Positions 35,562 through 44,489 are shown, numbered from the stretch's first letter. The stretch: DNA of 64,000 nt from G963665185 sp049723905 (GCF_049723905.1 NZ_JBJKFD010000001.1:3906001-3970000); one strand, 5' to 3'. Numbers and translations: made by a program. Notes: generated by a model not told the origin, from the sequence alone.

Positions 35562-37022
35562 GTCAGGCCTGAAAAACCCGTTTCAGCTTCTACGCCACAT
35601 TTTCCGCCAGCCGTCGGCTTGAGTCTTTGCCGAGGAGCAGAAACGCCAAGAGCGCAAAAAACTCTCCGATTTTCCGCATCCACTTCCTGAAGTTGAACGC
35701 CGCTGCGGCCATAAACAAGTTAATGGCGTCGCCGACCGCGCCCTTGAGATAGCTCCGGGCCATGCGGTGATCGTGTTTGAGATGGCCGATCACCGGCTCG
35801 ATAGCCGCCCGACGGCGGAAGCGGAGCCGCGCCATAAGGCGCTGGTACGGTGTGTCCTTCTTCTTCGGAGGCTTTGGGATGAGGATTTGCGTGTCACCGA
35901 CCTGATTCAGGCCCCTGTAGCCTCGGTCGCAGATCGCCATGGACGGACAGACCCCGGTGACCTCCCAACACTGTTCGAGGACATCCGGCAACGTATGGCC
36001 GTCGTAGACGTTCTCGTTGAACGACATCGCGCCGACGATGATACCCGTAGTTTTTGTGACCGCGATGGACGCCTTGCGCCCGAACTCGTACTGCTTGTGC
36101 GCTTTACCCTTGGAGATGCAGAGAATATCGGGTTCGTGTAGGCTGTAGACCTTATTCTTGTCGCTTCGTTTCTGGTCCTTGACCCGCTCGTACAGGTCAA
36201 GTCGCTCCTGGTGGCGGCCCAGGGCTTCGCCCGGCAATTTGCGCCGGAGTTCACGGATCAAGGCACCAGCCATTGTCCGCATCTTCCTCGCCTTTTTGGC
36301 CATCTTCATCCGTTTCAGCCGAAGCTTGGGGAGCGTGCGCTTGAAGCTGCGGCGTAGACCGACGCCTTCGCTGTCCGCGATCTTACGGCAGCCCTCGATG
36401 ACTTTGGTCAAAAGCTTCAGGTCGGTAGGAAAGGTTACGTTCTTTTCCTGGACCGTGGTATCCACCGTGATCTCTCGTTCTTTGGCGTCATCACCGTGCA
36501 GTTCCACGGAGACCTCGAAAATCAGTCGTGCCCCGTCCTCGCCAATGCGCTTGCGGAAATAGATCAAATCCGTGGGATCGCAAGGCAGCTTCCACTGGAA
36601 CTCGGTCATACCGCAAAACGCCTGGTAGTAGGGATTTTGCGTCCATGCCTCCACGACCCGTTCGTCGCTCAGATTCTCCAACTGCTTGAGCAGCATCAGC
36701 CCGACCATTAGCCGGGGCGGCTTGGCTGGCCGACCTTGGTCGCTGTAGAGTCCGGCGAACTCCTCCTCGAATCGCCCCCAGGGAATTCTCCTCGCCAATT
36801 GAAGGAGCGGAGCCTTCGGATTGAGCTGGTCCAGAAGGTCTGGGTAAAGGAACGTACCCTGCGGCTGTTTTTTGGGTTTTGCCCTCATGATTCTCCCGCC
36901 ATTCGCTGCATCATTTCGACCGGTTTTATACGAATTCACAACGTTCTCTGGTCGAAAATACTACATTGTACAAGGAGAATTGTTAATAAAAATCAATCCA
37001 CTAGAGATATTTCAGGCCCGAC
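35562..37022 (-). mobile_element. IS5-family insertion sequence, copy 2
   Basis: 1461 bp with the same imperfect inverted ends and TA flanks as copy 1, and the same orientation. All open frames translate identically to copy 1, pointing to recent duplication. The right end interrupts the 5' half of the RTX gene after its Asn-Tyr codons; the left end lies upstream of the STAND regulator. Confidence 0.92.
35590..36888 (-). CDS. IS5-family transposase, copy 2
   Basis: 432 residues, identical to the product of copy 1, with the same start, DDE residues and ribosome site. The open frame extends to 36939 upstream. Confidence 0.95.
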   Translation of the reverse strand: MRAKPKKQPQGTFLYPDLLDQLNPKAPLLQLARRIPWGRFEEEFAGLYSDQGRPAKPPRLMVGLMLLKQLENLSDERVVEAWTQNPYYQAFCGMTEFQWKLPCDPTDLIYFRKRIGEDGARLIFEVSVELHGDDAKEREITVDTTVQEKNVTFPTDLKLLTKVIEGCRKIADSEGVGLRRSFKRTLPKLRLKRMKMAKKARKMRTMAGALIRELRRKLPGEALGRHQERLDLYERVKDQKRSDKNKVYSLHEPDILCISKGKAHKQYEFGRKASIAVTKTTGIIVGAMSFNENVYDGHTLPDVLEQCWEVTGVCPSMAICDRGYRGLNQVGDTQILIPKPPKKKDTPYQRLMARLRFRRRAAIEPVIGHLKHDHRMARSYLKGAVGDAINLFMAAAAFNFRKWMRKIGEFFALLAFLLLGKDSSRRLAENVA

Positions 37023-37919
37023 TAAATAGTTGACATCAAAAATATTTTTTCCGTTTCCCACTGCAATACTTGAACGGCTGATCCGATTCACGTTGATAGT
37101 GTTGTTTCCGCTTCCCAAAAGCATTTTTGTGCCATCACCAAGTCTATCAAGGTCGACCTTGTTGTCTCCGTCTCCCATATCAATGTTGGACTTCAGAACA
37201 ACACCACCCTGCAGGCTGTCGTTTCCCCCCCCTGCGTTGATAGTGTTTCCAATGCTAGCCCGCGCCAGAATAATTGTATCGTCGCCGTCGCCGCCGTGAA
37301 GGGTGGCGTTGTTGGCAAAGTTGATAATGGTGTCGTTGCCTGCACCGCCGTCCACTTCGGAGCCTCGCAGGTTGATGAATATATCGTCCTTGTCCGTGCC
37401 TGCGAATGTGTCGGATTCGTTTTGGCGCACGGTCTTGTTGCCTGCCGCATCGTATACGTGGGTTTCGCCGCTTCCCCGATAGGTTACGGATATACCGCCG
37501 TCTTCCAGGTCGGTGATGCGCGCATCATCGCTTAGCTCCAGTTCCAGGTGCAGCCCGCTGGCAGTCGTAATGGCTGCCATGTAAGTGGATTGAGGACCTG
37601 CCACAGAGCGTTTTACGTTCACGCTCGTTCCAGAAGAAGATGTCGTTTCCACTTTTTCATTTGGGTTGCAGGCGGCAGAGCCGTAGCTTTGCATCGACTC
37701 TCCAGCGTCCGTTCCTAAACAAGACGAAGGTCTTGCTTCTTTTTCGTAGAGATATGGATCGCAGCCGCCGTTCTGGTCCAGTACGGCAAGGAAGGTCTTC
37801 TGGAATTCCTCTGTGGCCGTGCCTATATTCTGCGGGAGGCACCCCTGGCAGTCAGATAGTTTCCAAGTGCTTATAAGATCGCTGAGCATCTGGTTGTTGG
37901 CGGCTGTAATTCCCTGCAT
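36993..37919 (-). pseudogene. RTX protein gene, 5' half (truncated by IS copy 2)
   Basis: Starts at the ATG at 37919 behind a strong AGGAGG and runs 299 codons, then ten codons inside the IS before a TGA. N-terminal part (1-170): helical start MQGITAANNQMLSDLISTW, a Cys-containing segment, then ASGLHLELELSDDARITDL. From about 175 come RTX-like repeats (GGAGNDTIINFA, GGDGDDTIILA, AGGGNDSLQGG) and degenerate ones (GSGNNTINV, GNGKNIFDV). It lacks the C-terminal secretion signal, so any product would stay inside the cell. The missing half is at 26011-26899. Before disruption the protein would have been about 590-600 residues. Confidence 0.85.
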
Positions 37920-38117
37920 GTCGGACCTCCTGCGATGCATGGCTGCTGAGTGGATGCATCTTTCTTGACTTGAAATATTTGCCTACCAGGAAAAAATACC
38001 GGACAATAAAATTTCATATTGCTTAATGATAATTCTGTAATTGTAGTATATTACAATGTCTTGTGCTGGCTCGCTTCTGAACTTAAAAGCTTTGTTGTAT
38101 CGGAATATGCATTTTTT

Positions 38118-38173
38118 GAGCCCAGAAGATAAGGCGCCCAGAAGATAAGGCGCCCAGAAGATAAGGGCTCAAA
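38118..38173. repeat. Three 16-bp tandem repeats inside an inverted repeat upstream of the RTX gene
   Basis: Units CCCAGAAGATAAGGCG at 38121, 38137 and (last bases GGGC) 38153. The block is bounded by GAGCCC and GGGCTC arms extended by T and A runs. It lies about 200 bp upstream of the RTX start. The rest of the 37920-38371 gap shows nothing recognisable. Direct repeats in this position suggest regulator sites or an RNA structure. Confidence 0.75.
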
Positions 38174-38336
38174 GAGATAAGGAGCGGAAGAATGGGCACA
38201 GCAGGATTCTATTGTCCTGATGCCAGTCTAAGACGCAGCGAAGTGTTCAGCCGGGAACAGTCTTTTTATCCATATTCATGGGAGAAAGAGGGGTGACGTT
38301 ATAGACTGTGGAGCAAGGGGCAGTCTCCTGTGGAGT

Positions 38337-38367
38337 CAGGGGCAGGGGCGTTGAACTCCTGCCCCTG
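38337..38367 (-). terminator. Hairpin after the helical-barrel gene
   Basis: A perfect 10-bp stem CAGGGGCAGG/CCTGCCCCTG with an 11-base loop starts 4 bp beyond the stop codon at 38372. There is no clear T-tract on the minus strand. Confidence 0.55.
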
Positions 38368-38371
38368 CCGT

Positions 38372-40030
38372 TCACCGGTCCCGGACAACAAGCCTGAAGC
38401 GTGGAATCTGCAGCAGGTCGAAGCCGATGACGACACACTTTTTTGTTTTTTTCTTGAGCGAGCGTATTTCGGTTTCGGGGAGGACGTGCGTAACAACCAC
38501 ATCCTCCCGGATGGTTACCGGCCGCAGACGCTCCTCCACATCCGCCTTGGACACCCAATTCCCCATGCTCTGGTTCGTGGATGCGAGAAATCGTCTCAGC
38601 CCCTGTACCAACTCAATGATATCCGGCACCGGTGTCGGGGCAGGAGTGCAGACCATCCTGGCTTCCGAGAGCAGGTCGTTCTGTCCGGGACTGTCCTGAT
38701 AAAAGCGGAAAGAGTTGAGGTCATGGTCGGCAGCCATAGATCGCAATTGGTCCAGGGTGAGCCGGGCCACCCCAATCTCGGTATCTGTCCTGATGTTTTT
38801 TTCGAGGCTTCCCCAGAGAAAGCGCTGCTTCTCGGGCGACAATGCCCCGATTTCATTGAAGATGAAAAAGCTGGTCATACCGTCCAGCGATGCATGTTCC
38901 GAACCGGGGTAATAGCTGAAGCCTCCCTCCTGTGGAATGTAGTATTTTTCGCAGTTGGCCCGAATGTGCTTTTTGCACAGGGCTGTGGCTCTTTGCAGTT
39001 CCGCCGGCGGGATGTCCTTCCACAAATACCGCGTCAGCAGCCGCAGGCTTTTCAGAGTCTTGAGGTTCCATTCGTGCATCCAGGCCAGGTTGTCATCCGA
39101 GGGCGGGGCCTCCGAGAGCGAGTCCAGGGTGGAATTGATAAGCGGCCCCGTGTACCGCAGGGGAAATTCCGCGTGGATGTCGTTGCCTTCCCTGTCCCGA
39201 AACGCCTTGAGAATGGACGACGTATTGTTCAGGTCCAGCTTGAGCAGTTTTCCGGATGGGGATTTCGGTCCCCACAAGCCGGTTTCCGGGTCCTGCGCAT
39301 CATAAAACCATTGCAGCACAGCATGTTTCCACTCGGGGGAGAAATGGTAGAGGTTGTTTTTCTCTATGAGTCTTTCGGCATCCTCGGATTGGTAATGGGC
39401 CTCATCCCTGGCCAGGCTGAAGATGTCCCTGGCCAGATGGAAGGACGTCTGCGGCATTTTCGAAGCGATACGCCCAACCGTTGAAACGTCCTGCAAAAAG
39501 GCGAGCACCTTTTCCGGCGTGTTGATCTGGTCCAGATATGCCAGCCGGTACCGGAGCGTAACCGGTTTGCCAAGCTGCCGGGACAATTTTTCTATGTGTG
39601 TGAGCACGTTTTCGGTGGGGCCGTGATAGACGCACATGGGATAGGCGTCGCTGATGAATGCCCCGGTGCGCGGGTTCTGTTGGGCCAGATAGAATTCCAA
39701 TTCCTCCTGCGTGGAGCCGAAGACGGGCAGCTTGACCAATCCCTCCCTTGTTCGCAGTTGATCGTAGTACTGGTTGAACAGTTCGAACGCTTCGGCCCAG
39801 TGTCCCTTGTCCCACAAATAGCTTATGCCCTTGAGCCGGTACTCGAATTCCGACATGACATAATTTTGTGCCTGGAGTTCCCGGTTCAGTTGGAACATCT
39901 CCTTCAGCCGGGAATTGAATTCGTACGCCCCGATGGAGACGAGCATTAGCAGGCAGAAAAACAATAGCAGGAGAGCCGGGAGAATCTTTCCTGGGAGAAC
40001 AGGCTTTTTCCGTTTCGTGGGTCTCGTCAT
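38372..40030 (-). CDS. Membrane-anchored hypothetical protein, helical-barrel-like periplasmic domain
   Basis: 552 residues from the ATG at 40030 (GAGGATTTGCC upstream). A basic N-terminus and one transmembrane helix (ILPALLLLFFCLLMLVSIGAY, about 15-37) anchor a large outward domain. The body is helical, with segments such as AQNPRTGAFIS-like and YDAQDPETGLWGPKSPSG, then YYIPQEGGFSYYPGSEHASLDGMTSFFIFNEIGAL. These recall the alpha/alpha toroid of prenyltransferase or terpene-cyclase-like and glycan-processing proteins, but no catalytic motif is certain. The C-terminus is basic. It lies downstream of a LytTR regulator and upstream of the RTX gene on the same strand. Function is unknown. Confidence 0.7.
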   Translation of the reverse strand: MTRPTKRKKPVLPGKILPALLLLFFCLLMLVSIGAYEFNSRLKEMFQLNRELQAQNYVMSEFEYRLKGISYLWDKGHWAEAFELFNQYYDQLRTREGLVKLPVFGSTQEELEFYLAQQNPRTGAFISDAYPMCVYHGPTENVLTHIEKLSRQLGKPVTLRYRLAYLDQINTPEKVLAFLQDVSTVGRIASKMPQTSFHLARDIFSLARDEAHYQSEDAERLIEKNNLYHFSPEWKHAVLQWFYDAQDPETGLWGPKSPSGKLLKLDLNNTSSILKAFRDREGNDIHAEFPLRYTGPLINSTLDSLSEAPPSDDNLAWMHEWNLKTLKSLRLLTRYLWKDIPPAELQRATALCKKHIRANCEKYYIPQEGGFSYYPGSEHASLDGMTSFFIFNEIGALSPEKQRFLWGSLEKNIRTDTEIGVARLTLDQLRSMAADHDLNSFRFYQDSPGQNDLLSEARMVCTPAPTPVPDIIELVQGLRRFLASTNQSMGNWVSKADVEERLRPVTIREDVVVTHVLPETEIRSLKKKTKKCVVIGFDLLQIPRFRLVVRDR

Positions 40031-40228
40031 GGCAAATCCTCGTTGGTTTTTGGGGGATATCTGCGGCAAACATGACGGAGCTGCCCGCACAGAACAATAC
40101 GCATGGGCTCGAAATAACAGGAATTGTCCTGAGATGTACGGATTTGTCCCAAATGGTGCAGGAGGAACGCGAAAAGGTCGGCTGAGACCGGCACACGGAA
40201 GGGTGCCAGGGGGAGGGAGTGTCTTGAC

Positions 40229-41128
40229 TTATTGGGCGGACCTGCCGCCGACCTTGTTTTCCAGGAAGGAGAGAACGGGGGAGAGAGAGTTTCGGCTGAT
40301 GGGGACCAGAAAAAGGTCGCCGCAGAGTCTGACGAAATAACGCCTGTCTTTTTTGAGCAGACCGGAGACGTGGTCGGGATTGACGATATGGGAGCGGTGG
40401 GTTTGCAGAAACATGCCCGGAGGCAGTGCTTCCATGGCCTCGTTGAGCGACATCCGGATGCAGGCCCTCTCATGGTTCTGCCCCTCCTGATAATGAACAT
40501 CCAGGTAATGGCCGCAAACCGTGATGTGGGTGATGGCGGACGGCACAAGATGTTTTGTCAGCCCGGAAGCGACAATGGGGAACGAAACCTCGTTTTCATG
40601 CCGGTCAGCGGTTTCATCGTCCCGTTGTTTTACCTTGCCCAATTTGATGTTCAACTGCTCTATCAGGGTTTCAATGACTGCATTTTTGTGTTCGAGGCGC
40701 AGAAAAACGCAGGAACCCAGCAGGGCATAGGGGAGATGCCGCCAGTAATATCTCCAGAACCATGCCTTTTGAATGTCGTAGATCTGCTCCTTGATGCAAT
40801 ACAGAATTCCCAACCCCAGAGAGTAGACAGCCAGGAAGTGCAGAAAGGCATGCCAGTAGCGCACTTGAAGCGGTTTCCGCCGCAATTTTGAGGTCATAAC
40901 GGCGAACAGCCAGGCAAATACGATGGCGGTGCAGAAGGAAAAGGCGACAAGAAAGAATTCGACTATGCCCTTGATGATTTCGTGAGGCGGGGCCGTGTAT
41001 TCGAATACCGCAAAATAAAAGACGGTAAAAATGAAAAAAAACTGCACAGCGAATCTGAGGGGACTCGTGTTGAGAGATATTTCAGTGCAGAGGAACGATT
41101 TGATTCTTTTGGTAAGGTCGATATGCAT
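40229..41128 (-). CDS. Membrane-bound LytTR-family transcriptional regulator
   Basis: 299 residues. The N-terminal 150 residues hold four predicted transmembrane helices (FAVQFFFIFTVFYFAVF, EFFLVAFSFCTAIVFAWLFAV, AFLHFLAVYSLGLGILYCI, LPYALLGSCVFL). A short helical linker leads to a C-terminal LytTR DNA-binding domain (ITHITVCGHYLDVHY, LNEAMEALPPGMFLQTHRSHIVNPDHVSGLLKKD, RNSLSPVLSFLE). It lacks a receiver domain, so activity must be set by the membrane part. LytTR proteins bind direct repeats; the adjacent membrane protein and RTX genes on the same strand are natural targets, an inference supported only by position. Confidence 0.88.
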   Translation of the reverse strand: MHIDLTKRIKSFLCTEISLNTSPLRFAVQFFFIFTVFYFAVFEYTAPPHEIIKGIVEFFLVAFSFCTAIVFAWLFAVMTSKLRRKPLQVRYWHAFLHFLAVYSLGLGILYCIKEQIYDIQKAWFWRYYWRHLPYALLGSCVFLRLEHKNAVIETLIEQLNIKLGKVKQRDDETADRHENEVSFPIVASGLTKHLVPSAITHITVCGHYLDVHYQEGQNHERACIRMSLNEAMEALPPGMFLQTHRSHIVNPDHVSGLLKKDRRYFVRLCGDLFLVPISRNSLSPVLSFLENKVGGRSAQ

Positions 41129-41268
41129 TTGGCTAGGGCACCCGGGGCTTGCGTCCGTTGTTTTCGATTGCTCTCAGACTTGTGCTGCGGACTCAACTAA
41201 AATTTAGCTGGAATATGGTGAAAATGTAAGCTGGAATTTAAGGCTAAAATGAGGGCGTGAGCTTGTAT

Positions 41269-41397
41269 AGGCCTTGCGATTTTTGTCCTCAGCTGCGTTG
41301 CAGCAGGAGGTGCCGTTTCGCGGTGCGTATTGGCTTATACTGCCCTCGCTTACGGCACCCTGCTGCGCCTTGCTGAAGGCCAAAACTTACAAGGCCT
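41269..41397. repeat. Palindromic intergenic repeat, diverged copy F
   Basis: A 129-bp imperfect palindrome with AGGCCTTG and CAAGGCCT ends. Inside, the block order CTGCGTTGC, CGTATTGGCTTATAC, GCTGCGCCTTG matches the order in the repeats at 50.4 and 54.1 kb, though the ends differ. It occupies the gap between the LytTR gene and the peptide-transporter operon; the rest of 41129-41590 holds no gene. Confidence 0.6.
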
Positions 41398-41489
41398 CGG
41401 AAGAAGGTAGGGGATTGGAAGTCTTCAGAGATTGCCGAAGAGAAATTTAAGTCAGAAATTTAAAGCGTAAAAAGTTCTGGAAAGGGGAG

Positions 41490-41529
41490 CGCGAGGGGGA
41501 GAACCTCTTTCAAGAGGTTTCCCCCTCGC
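41490..41529 (-). terminator. Strong hairpin after the dpp operon
   Basis: GCGAGGGGGA with an inner AACCTCTT/AAGAGGTT stem pairs with TCCCCCTCGC, about 60 bp after the stop of the last dpp gene. A T-rich stretch lies further on; termination is likely but the tract is not adjacent. Confidence 0.6.
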
Positions 41530-41590
41530 TGCAGCCAAAACCGCACTTTTACAATGAAGGCTGGCGCGAAAATCGCGCAGCCATCATCTG

Positions 41591-42604
41591 TTATATCCGC
41601 CCCTCTTCCACCCCATGACACGCCACCAGTGAGCCGGAGGCGCGTAGGTGTTGTTTGGGTATTTCCGTGCGGCAGCGTTCGTTGGCGTACGGACAGCGTC
41701 CGTGGAACACGCAGCCGGTGGGCAGGTTGATGGGCGAGGGCACGTCGCCTTCCAGCTTGATATGCCGGAAGCCTTTGGCGCCCAGGCGCGGAATGGCGGA
41801 GAGCAGCGCCTTGGTATAGGGGTGGCGCGGTTGCTCGTACAGGTTGCCGGTTTCGGCCAGCTCGCACAGGGACCCCAGGTACATGACGGCCACGCGGTTG
41901 GAGATGTGCTCCACCACGGAGAGGTCGTGGCTGATGAACATATAGGTCAGCCCGTTTTTATCCTGAAGTTCCATGAGCAGGTTGAGAATCTGTGCCTGGA
42001 TGGAGACGTCGAGCGCGGCAATGGGTTCGTCGGCCACGATGAAATCCGGGCCGACGGCCAGGGCGCGGGCAATGGATATGCGCTGGCGCTGTCCGCCGGA
42101 GAACTCGTGCGGGTAGCGGGTGCGCCAGGCCGGGTCCACGCCCACCTGTTCCATAACATGGGCAACGCGGTCGGCGACTTCGCTTGGGGTGATGCCCGGG
42201 TTGTGAAAGCGGATGGGCTCTTCCAGGGTTTGGCTGACGGACATGCGCGGGTTGAGCGATGCATAGGGGTCCTGAAAGACCATCTGCATCTTGGCCCGGT
42301 AGGGCAGCATCTTGGACCTGGAAAGGTTGTCGATGCGTTTCCCCTTGTAGTGGATTTCTCCGCTGTTGGGGGCGTACAGTCCCATGACCGTACGGGCCAG
42401 GGTGGATTTGCCACAGCCGGATTCACCCACCACGCTGACGGTCTCGCCTCCCATGATGTCGAAGCTTACGTCGTTGACAGCCTGTACAATGGCTTGTTTG
42501 CGGATGATCTTCCCTCCCTCGAACTTGAGCTGCTCGAGCAGGGAACCGGATATATCGAAGTGTTTGACGACGTTTTTCAGTCGCAGGAGCAAGGTGCTTT
42601 CCAT
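41591..42604 (-). CDS. dppF: Dipeptide/oligopeptide ABC transporter ATP-binding protein, second ATPase
   Basis: 337 residues. Cytosolic ABC ATPase: Walker A VVGESGCGKSTLARTVMGLY, signature EFSGGQRQRISIARALAV, Walker B PDFIVADEPIAALD, H-loop FISHDLSVVEHIS. The C-terminal oligopeptide-type extension contains Cys residues (CVFHGRCPYANERC), which in some members bind an iron-sulfur cluster. It is the last gene of a five-gene operon, starting 4 bp after dppD ends. Oligopeptide rather than dipeptide specificity is equally possible. Confidence 0.93.
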   Translation of the reverse strand: MESTLLLRLKNVVKHFDISGSLLEQLKFEGGKIIRKQAIVQAVNDVSFDIMGGETVSVVGESGCGKSTLARTVMGLYAPNSGEIHYKGKRIDNLSRSKMLPYRAKMQMVFQDPYASLNPRMSVSQTLEEPIRFHNPGITPSEVADRVAHVMEQVGVDPAWRTRYPHEFSGGQRQRISIARALAVGPDFIVADEPIAALDVSIQAQILNLLMELQDKNGLTYMFISHDLSVVEHISNRVAVMYLGSLCELAETGNLYEQPRHPYTKALLSAIPRLGAKGFRHIKLEGDVPSPINLPTGCVFHGRCPYANERCRTEIPKQHLRASGSLVACHGVEEGRI

Positions 42605-42607
42605 GGG

Positions 42608-43570
42608 CTAGTCCAACAGGTGGCAGGCCGCCATGCAGCCCGAGTTCTTAGATGCCAGGAGCGGCGCTTCGTTCATGCAGATGCCTTCGCACATGGTGCA
42701 GCGGTTGTTGAACGGGCAGCCCTGCGGAATCGTGGTCAGGTTGGGCATGACGCCCGGAATCTGGTTGAGCCGTCCTCCGCGCTGGGCATTCTGCGGCAGC
42801 GCGGCCAGCAGCCCCTTGGTGTAGGGGTGCTGTGGATTGGAAACCAGCTGGGCAGCGGGGCCCATTTCCACAATGCGTCCGGCGTACATAACCGCAATGC
42901 GCTGCGTCACCTGCGAAACCACGGCCAGGTCGTGGGTGATGAGGATGAGCCCCATCTGTTCGGATTCGCACAGCTCCAGCAGCAGTTCCATTATTTCCGC
43001 CTGGATGGTCACGTCCAGAGCCGTGGTCGGTTCGTCCGCAATGATCAGCGAGGGCGAGGTGAGCAGGGCGATGGCAATGACGATGCGCTGGCGCATGCCG
43101 CCCGAGAATTCATGCGGGTACTGCGTGAGCCGCCTCCGGGGTGCGGGAATCTTTACCTTGGACAGCTTGTCCATGGCGATTTCCTCGGCTTCCTTGGTGG
43201 AGATGTTGCGGTGCGCCTTGAGCGTTTCAATCATCTGGTGTCCCACGGTGAGCACTGGGTTGAGCGTCATCATGGGGTCCTGGAAGATCATGGAGATGCG
43301 GTTGCCCCGGATGTGGCGCATCTGTTCCGAGGGCAGTTCGGGCAGGTTTTTGCCGTCGAACATGACCGAGCCGGAGGAGATGAATCCGGGTTTGCTGATA
43401 AGATTGATGATGGCAAAGCCGGTGACGGATTTTCCGGCGCCCGACTCGCCCACGATGCCCAGACGTTCGCCTTTGTCCAGGGAAAAGCTGACCCCGTGCA
43501 CGGCGGTCAGTTCGTCATCGCGCAGCTTGAATTTTACGGTAAGGTCGTTGACTTCGAGCAGACGTTGCAT
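42608..43570 (-). CDS. dppD: Dipeptide/oligopeptide ABC transporter ATP-binding protein, first ATPase
   Basis: 320 residues. ABC ATPase paired with the downstream one: Walker A IVGESGAGKSVTGFAIINL, Q-loop IFQDPMMTLNPVLTVG, signature EFSGGMRQRIVIAIALL, Walker B PSLIIADEPTTALD, H-loop LITHDLAVVSQV. The C-terminal Cys-rich extension (CPFNNRCTMCEGIC) is typical of OppD/DppD. The two ATPases form the heterodimeric motor on the inner face of the membrane. It starts 6 bp downstream of dppC. Confidence 0.93.
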   Translation of the reverse strand: MQRLLEVNDLTVKFKLRDDELTAVHGVSFSLDKGERLGIVGESGAGKSVTGFAIINLISKPGFISSGSVMFDGKNLPELPSEQMRHIRGNRISMIFQDPMMTLNPVLTVGHQMIETLKAHRNISTKEAEEIAMDKLSKVKIPAPRRRLTQYPHEFSGGMRQRIVIAIALLTSPSLIIADEPTTALDVTIQAEIMELLLELCESEQMGLILITHDLAVVSQVTQRIAVMYAGRIVEMGPAAQLVSNPQHPYTKGLLAALPQNAQRGGRLNQIPGVMPNLTTIPQGCPFNNRCTMCEGICMNEAPLLASKNSGCMAACHLLD

Positions 43571-43576
43571 GGTGCC

Positions 43577-44488
43577 TTACCCCTTGTAGAGCTTGGGGTT
43601 GAGGAAGTCGCGCAACCAGTCGCCCAGCAGGTTGATAGCCAGGATGAGGACGACGAGCGAGATTCCGGGAAACAGGGTAATCCACCACGAGCCGCTGAAG
43701 ATGTAGTCGAAGCCGGACTTGATGAGCGACCCCAGGGAGGGGCGCGTTACGGGCATGCCCAGGCCAAGGAAGGACAGGGCGGCTTCGCTCATGATGGCGT
43801 TGGCCACCTGCACGGTGGAGATGACCAGAACCGGCGTGAGCGTGTTGGGGAAAATGTGCCGCCACATGATGCGTCCCGGACGCAGGCCGATAACGCGCGC
43901 GGCTTCCACATATTCCTTTTTCTTTTCCGCAAGCACCGAGGCGCGCACGGTACGGGCATACTGTGGCCATTCCGCAAAGCCGATGACGATGATGAGCAGG
44001 GGCACGGCGTATTGCTCGTAGCTTGCCATGCCAAAGGCGGATTGAAAGATGGCCCCGAAAAAGATGGCCACCATGTAGGTGGAAAATGAGAGCTGCACAT
44101 CCGCTAGCCGCATGAGAATGGTTTCCAGCTTGCCGCCGAAGTAGCCCGATGTAAGCCCGACGAAGATGCCGATAAGTGCCTGGAGAATTACCGCTCCAAA
44201 GCCGATGATGATGGAGACGCGCATGCCGTACAACAGGGTGGAGAGCATGTCGCGGCCCTGTGAGTCGGTACCCAGCGGAAAGTCGGCACCGCCGCCATGC
44301 ATCCATACGGGCGGTGTTTCCGCGTTCATTATGTCTATTGTGGCGGTATCGTAGGGGTTGTGTGGTGCAATGACCGGGGCGCTGAAGCTGACGAAGAGCA
44401 AAGAGACGAGCACCACAAAGCTGCCCCAGGCCATGGGGTCGCGCAGGAAGCTGTAGAAGAAGTAGGAGTCGATAAAACGTTTGATCAT
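43577..44488 (-). CDS. dppC: Dipeptide/oligopeptide ABC transporter permease C
   Basis: 303 residues, inner membrane, six predicted helices. N-terminal OppC-type segment (MAWGSFVVLVSLLFVSFSAPVIAPHNPYD), a periplasmic loop ending FPLGTDSQGRDMLSTLLYGMRVS, and the EAA coupling motif EYVEAARVIGLRPGRIMWRHIFPN that contacts the ATPases. It starts one base after the dppB stop, so the two are translationally coupled. Confidence 0.94.
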   Translation of the reverse strand: MIKRFIDSYFFYSFLRDPMAWGSFVVLVSLLFVSFSAPVIAPHNPYDTATIDIMNAETPPVWMHGGGADFPLGTDSQGRDMLSTLLYGMRVSIIIGFGAVILQALIGIFVGLTSGYFGGKLETILMRLADVQLSFSTYMVAIFFGAIFQSAFGMASYEQYAVPLLIIVIGFAEWPQYARTVRASVLAEKKKEYVEAARVIGLRPGRIMWRHIFPNTLTPVLVISTVQVANAIMSEAALSFLGLGMPVTRPSLGSLIKSGFDYIFSGSWWITLFPGISLVVLILAINLLGDWLRDFLNPKLYKG

Positions 44489-44489
44489 G

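Larger units (their letters stand above)
26900..37022. mobile_element. IS-flanked 10.1-kb composite segment inserted in the RTX gene
   Basis: Two IS copies in direct orientation bound a 7.2-kb cargo: panD, a tRNA-Leu 3' fragment, a tyrosine integrase, rhuM and a STAND regulator. Immediately outside the two outer ends lie the two halves of one RTX gene, in the right order and strand. This is the structure expected of a composite transposon inserted into that gene. An alternative is stepwise IS insertion followed by recombination between copies. Confidence 0.75.

Noticed and set aside
35550..37040. Longer target duplication AATAGTT around IS copy 2
   Set aside because: The two AATAGTT stretches are not both adjacent to the IS ends (offset by different distances), so they are more likely chance.
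38118..38173. CRISPR array
   Set aside because: Three 16-bp direct units with no spacers and no cas genes.
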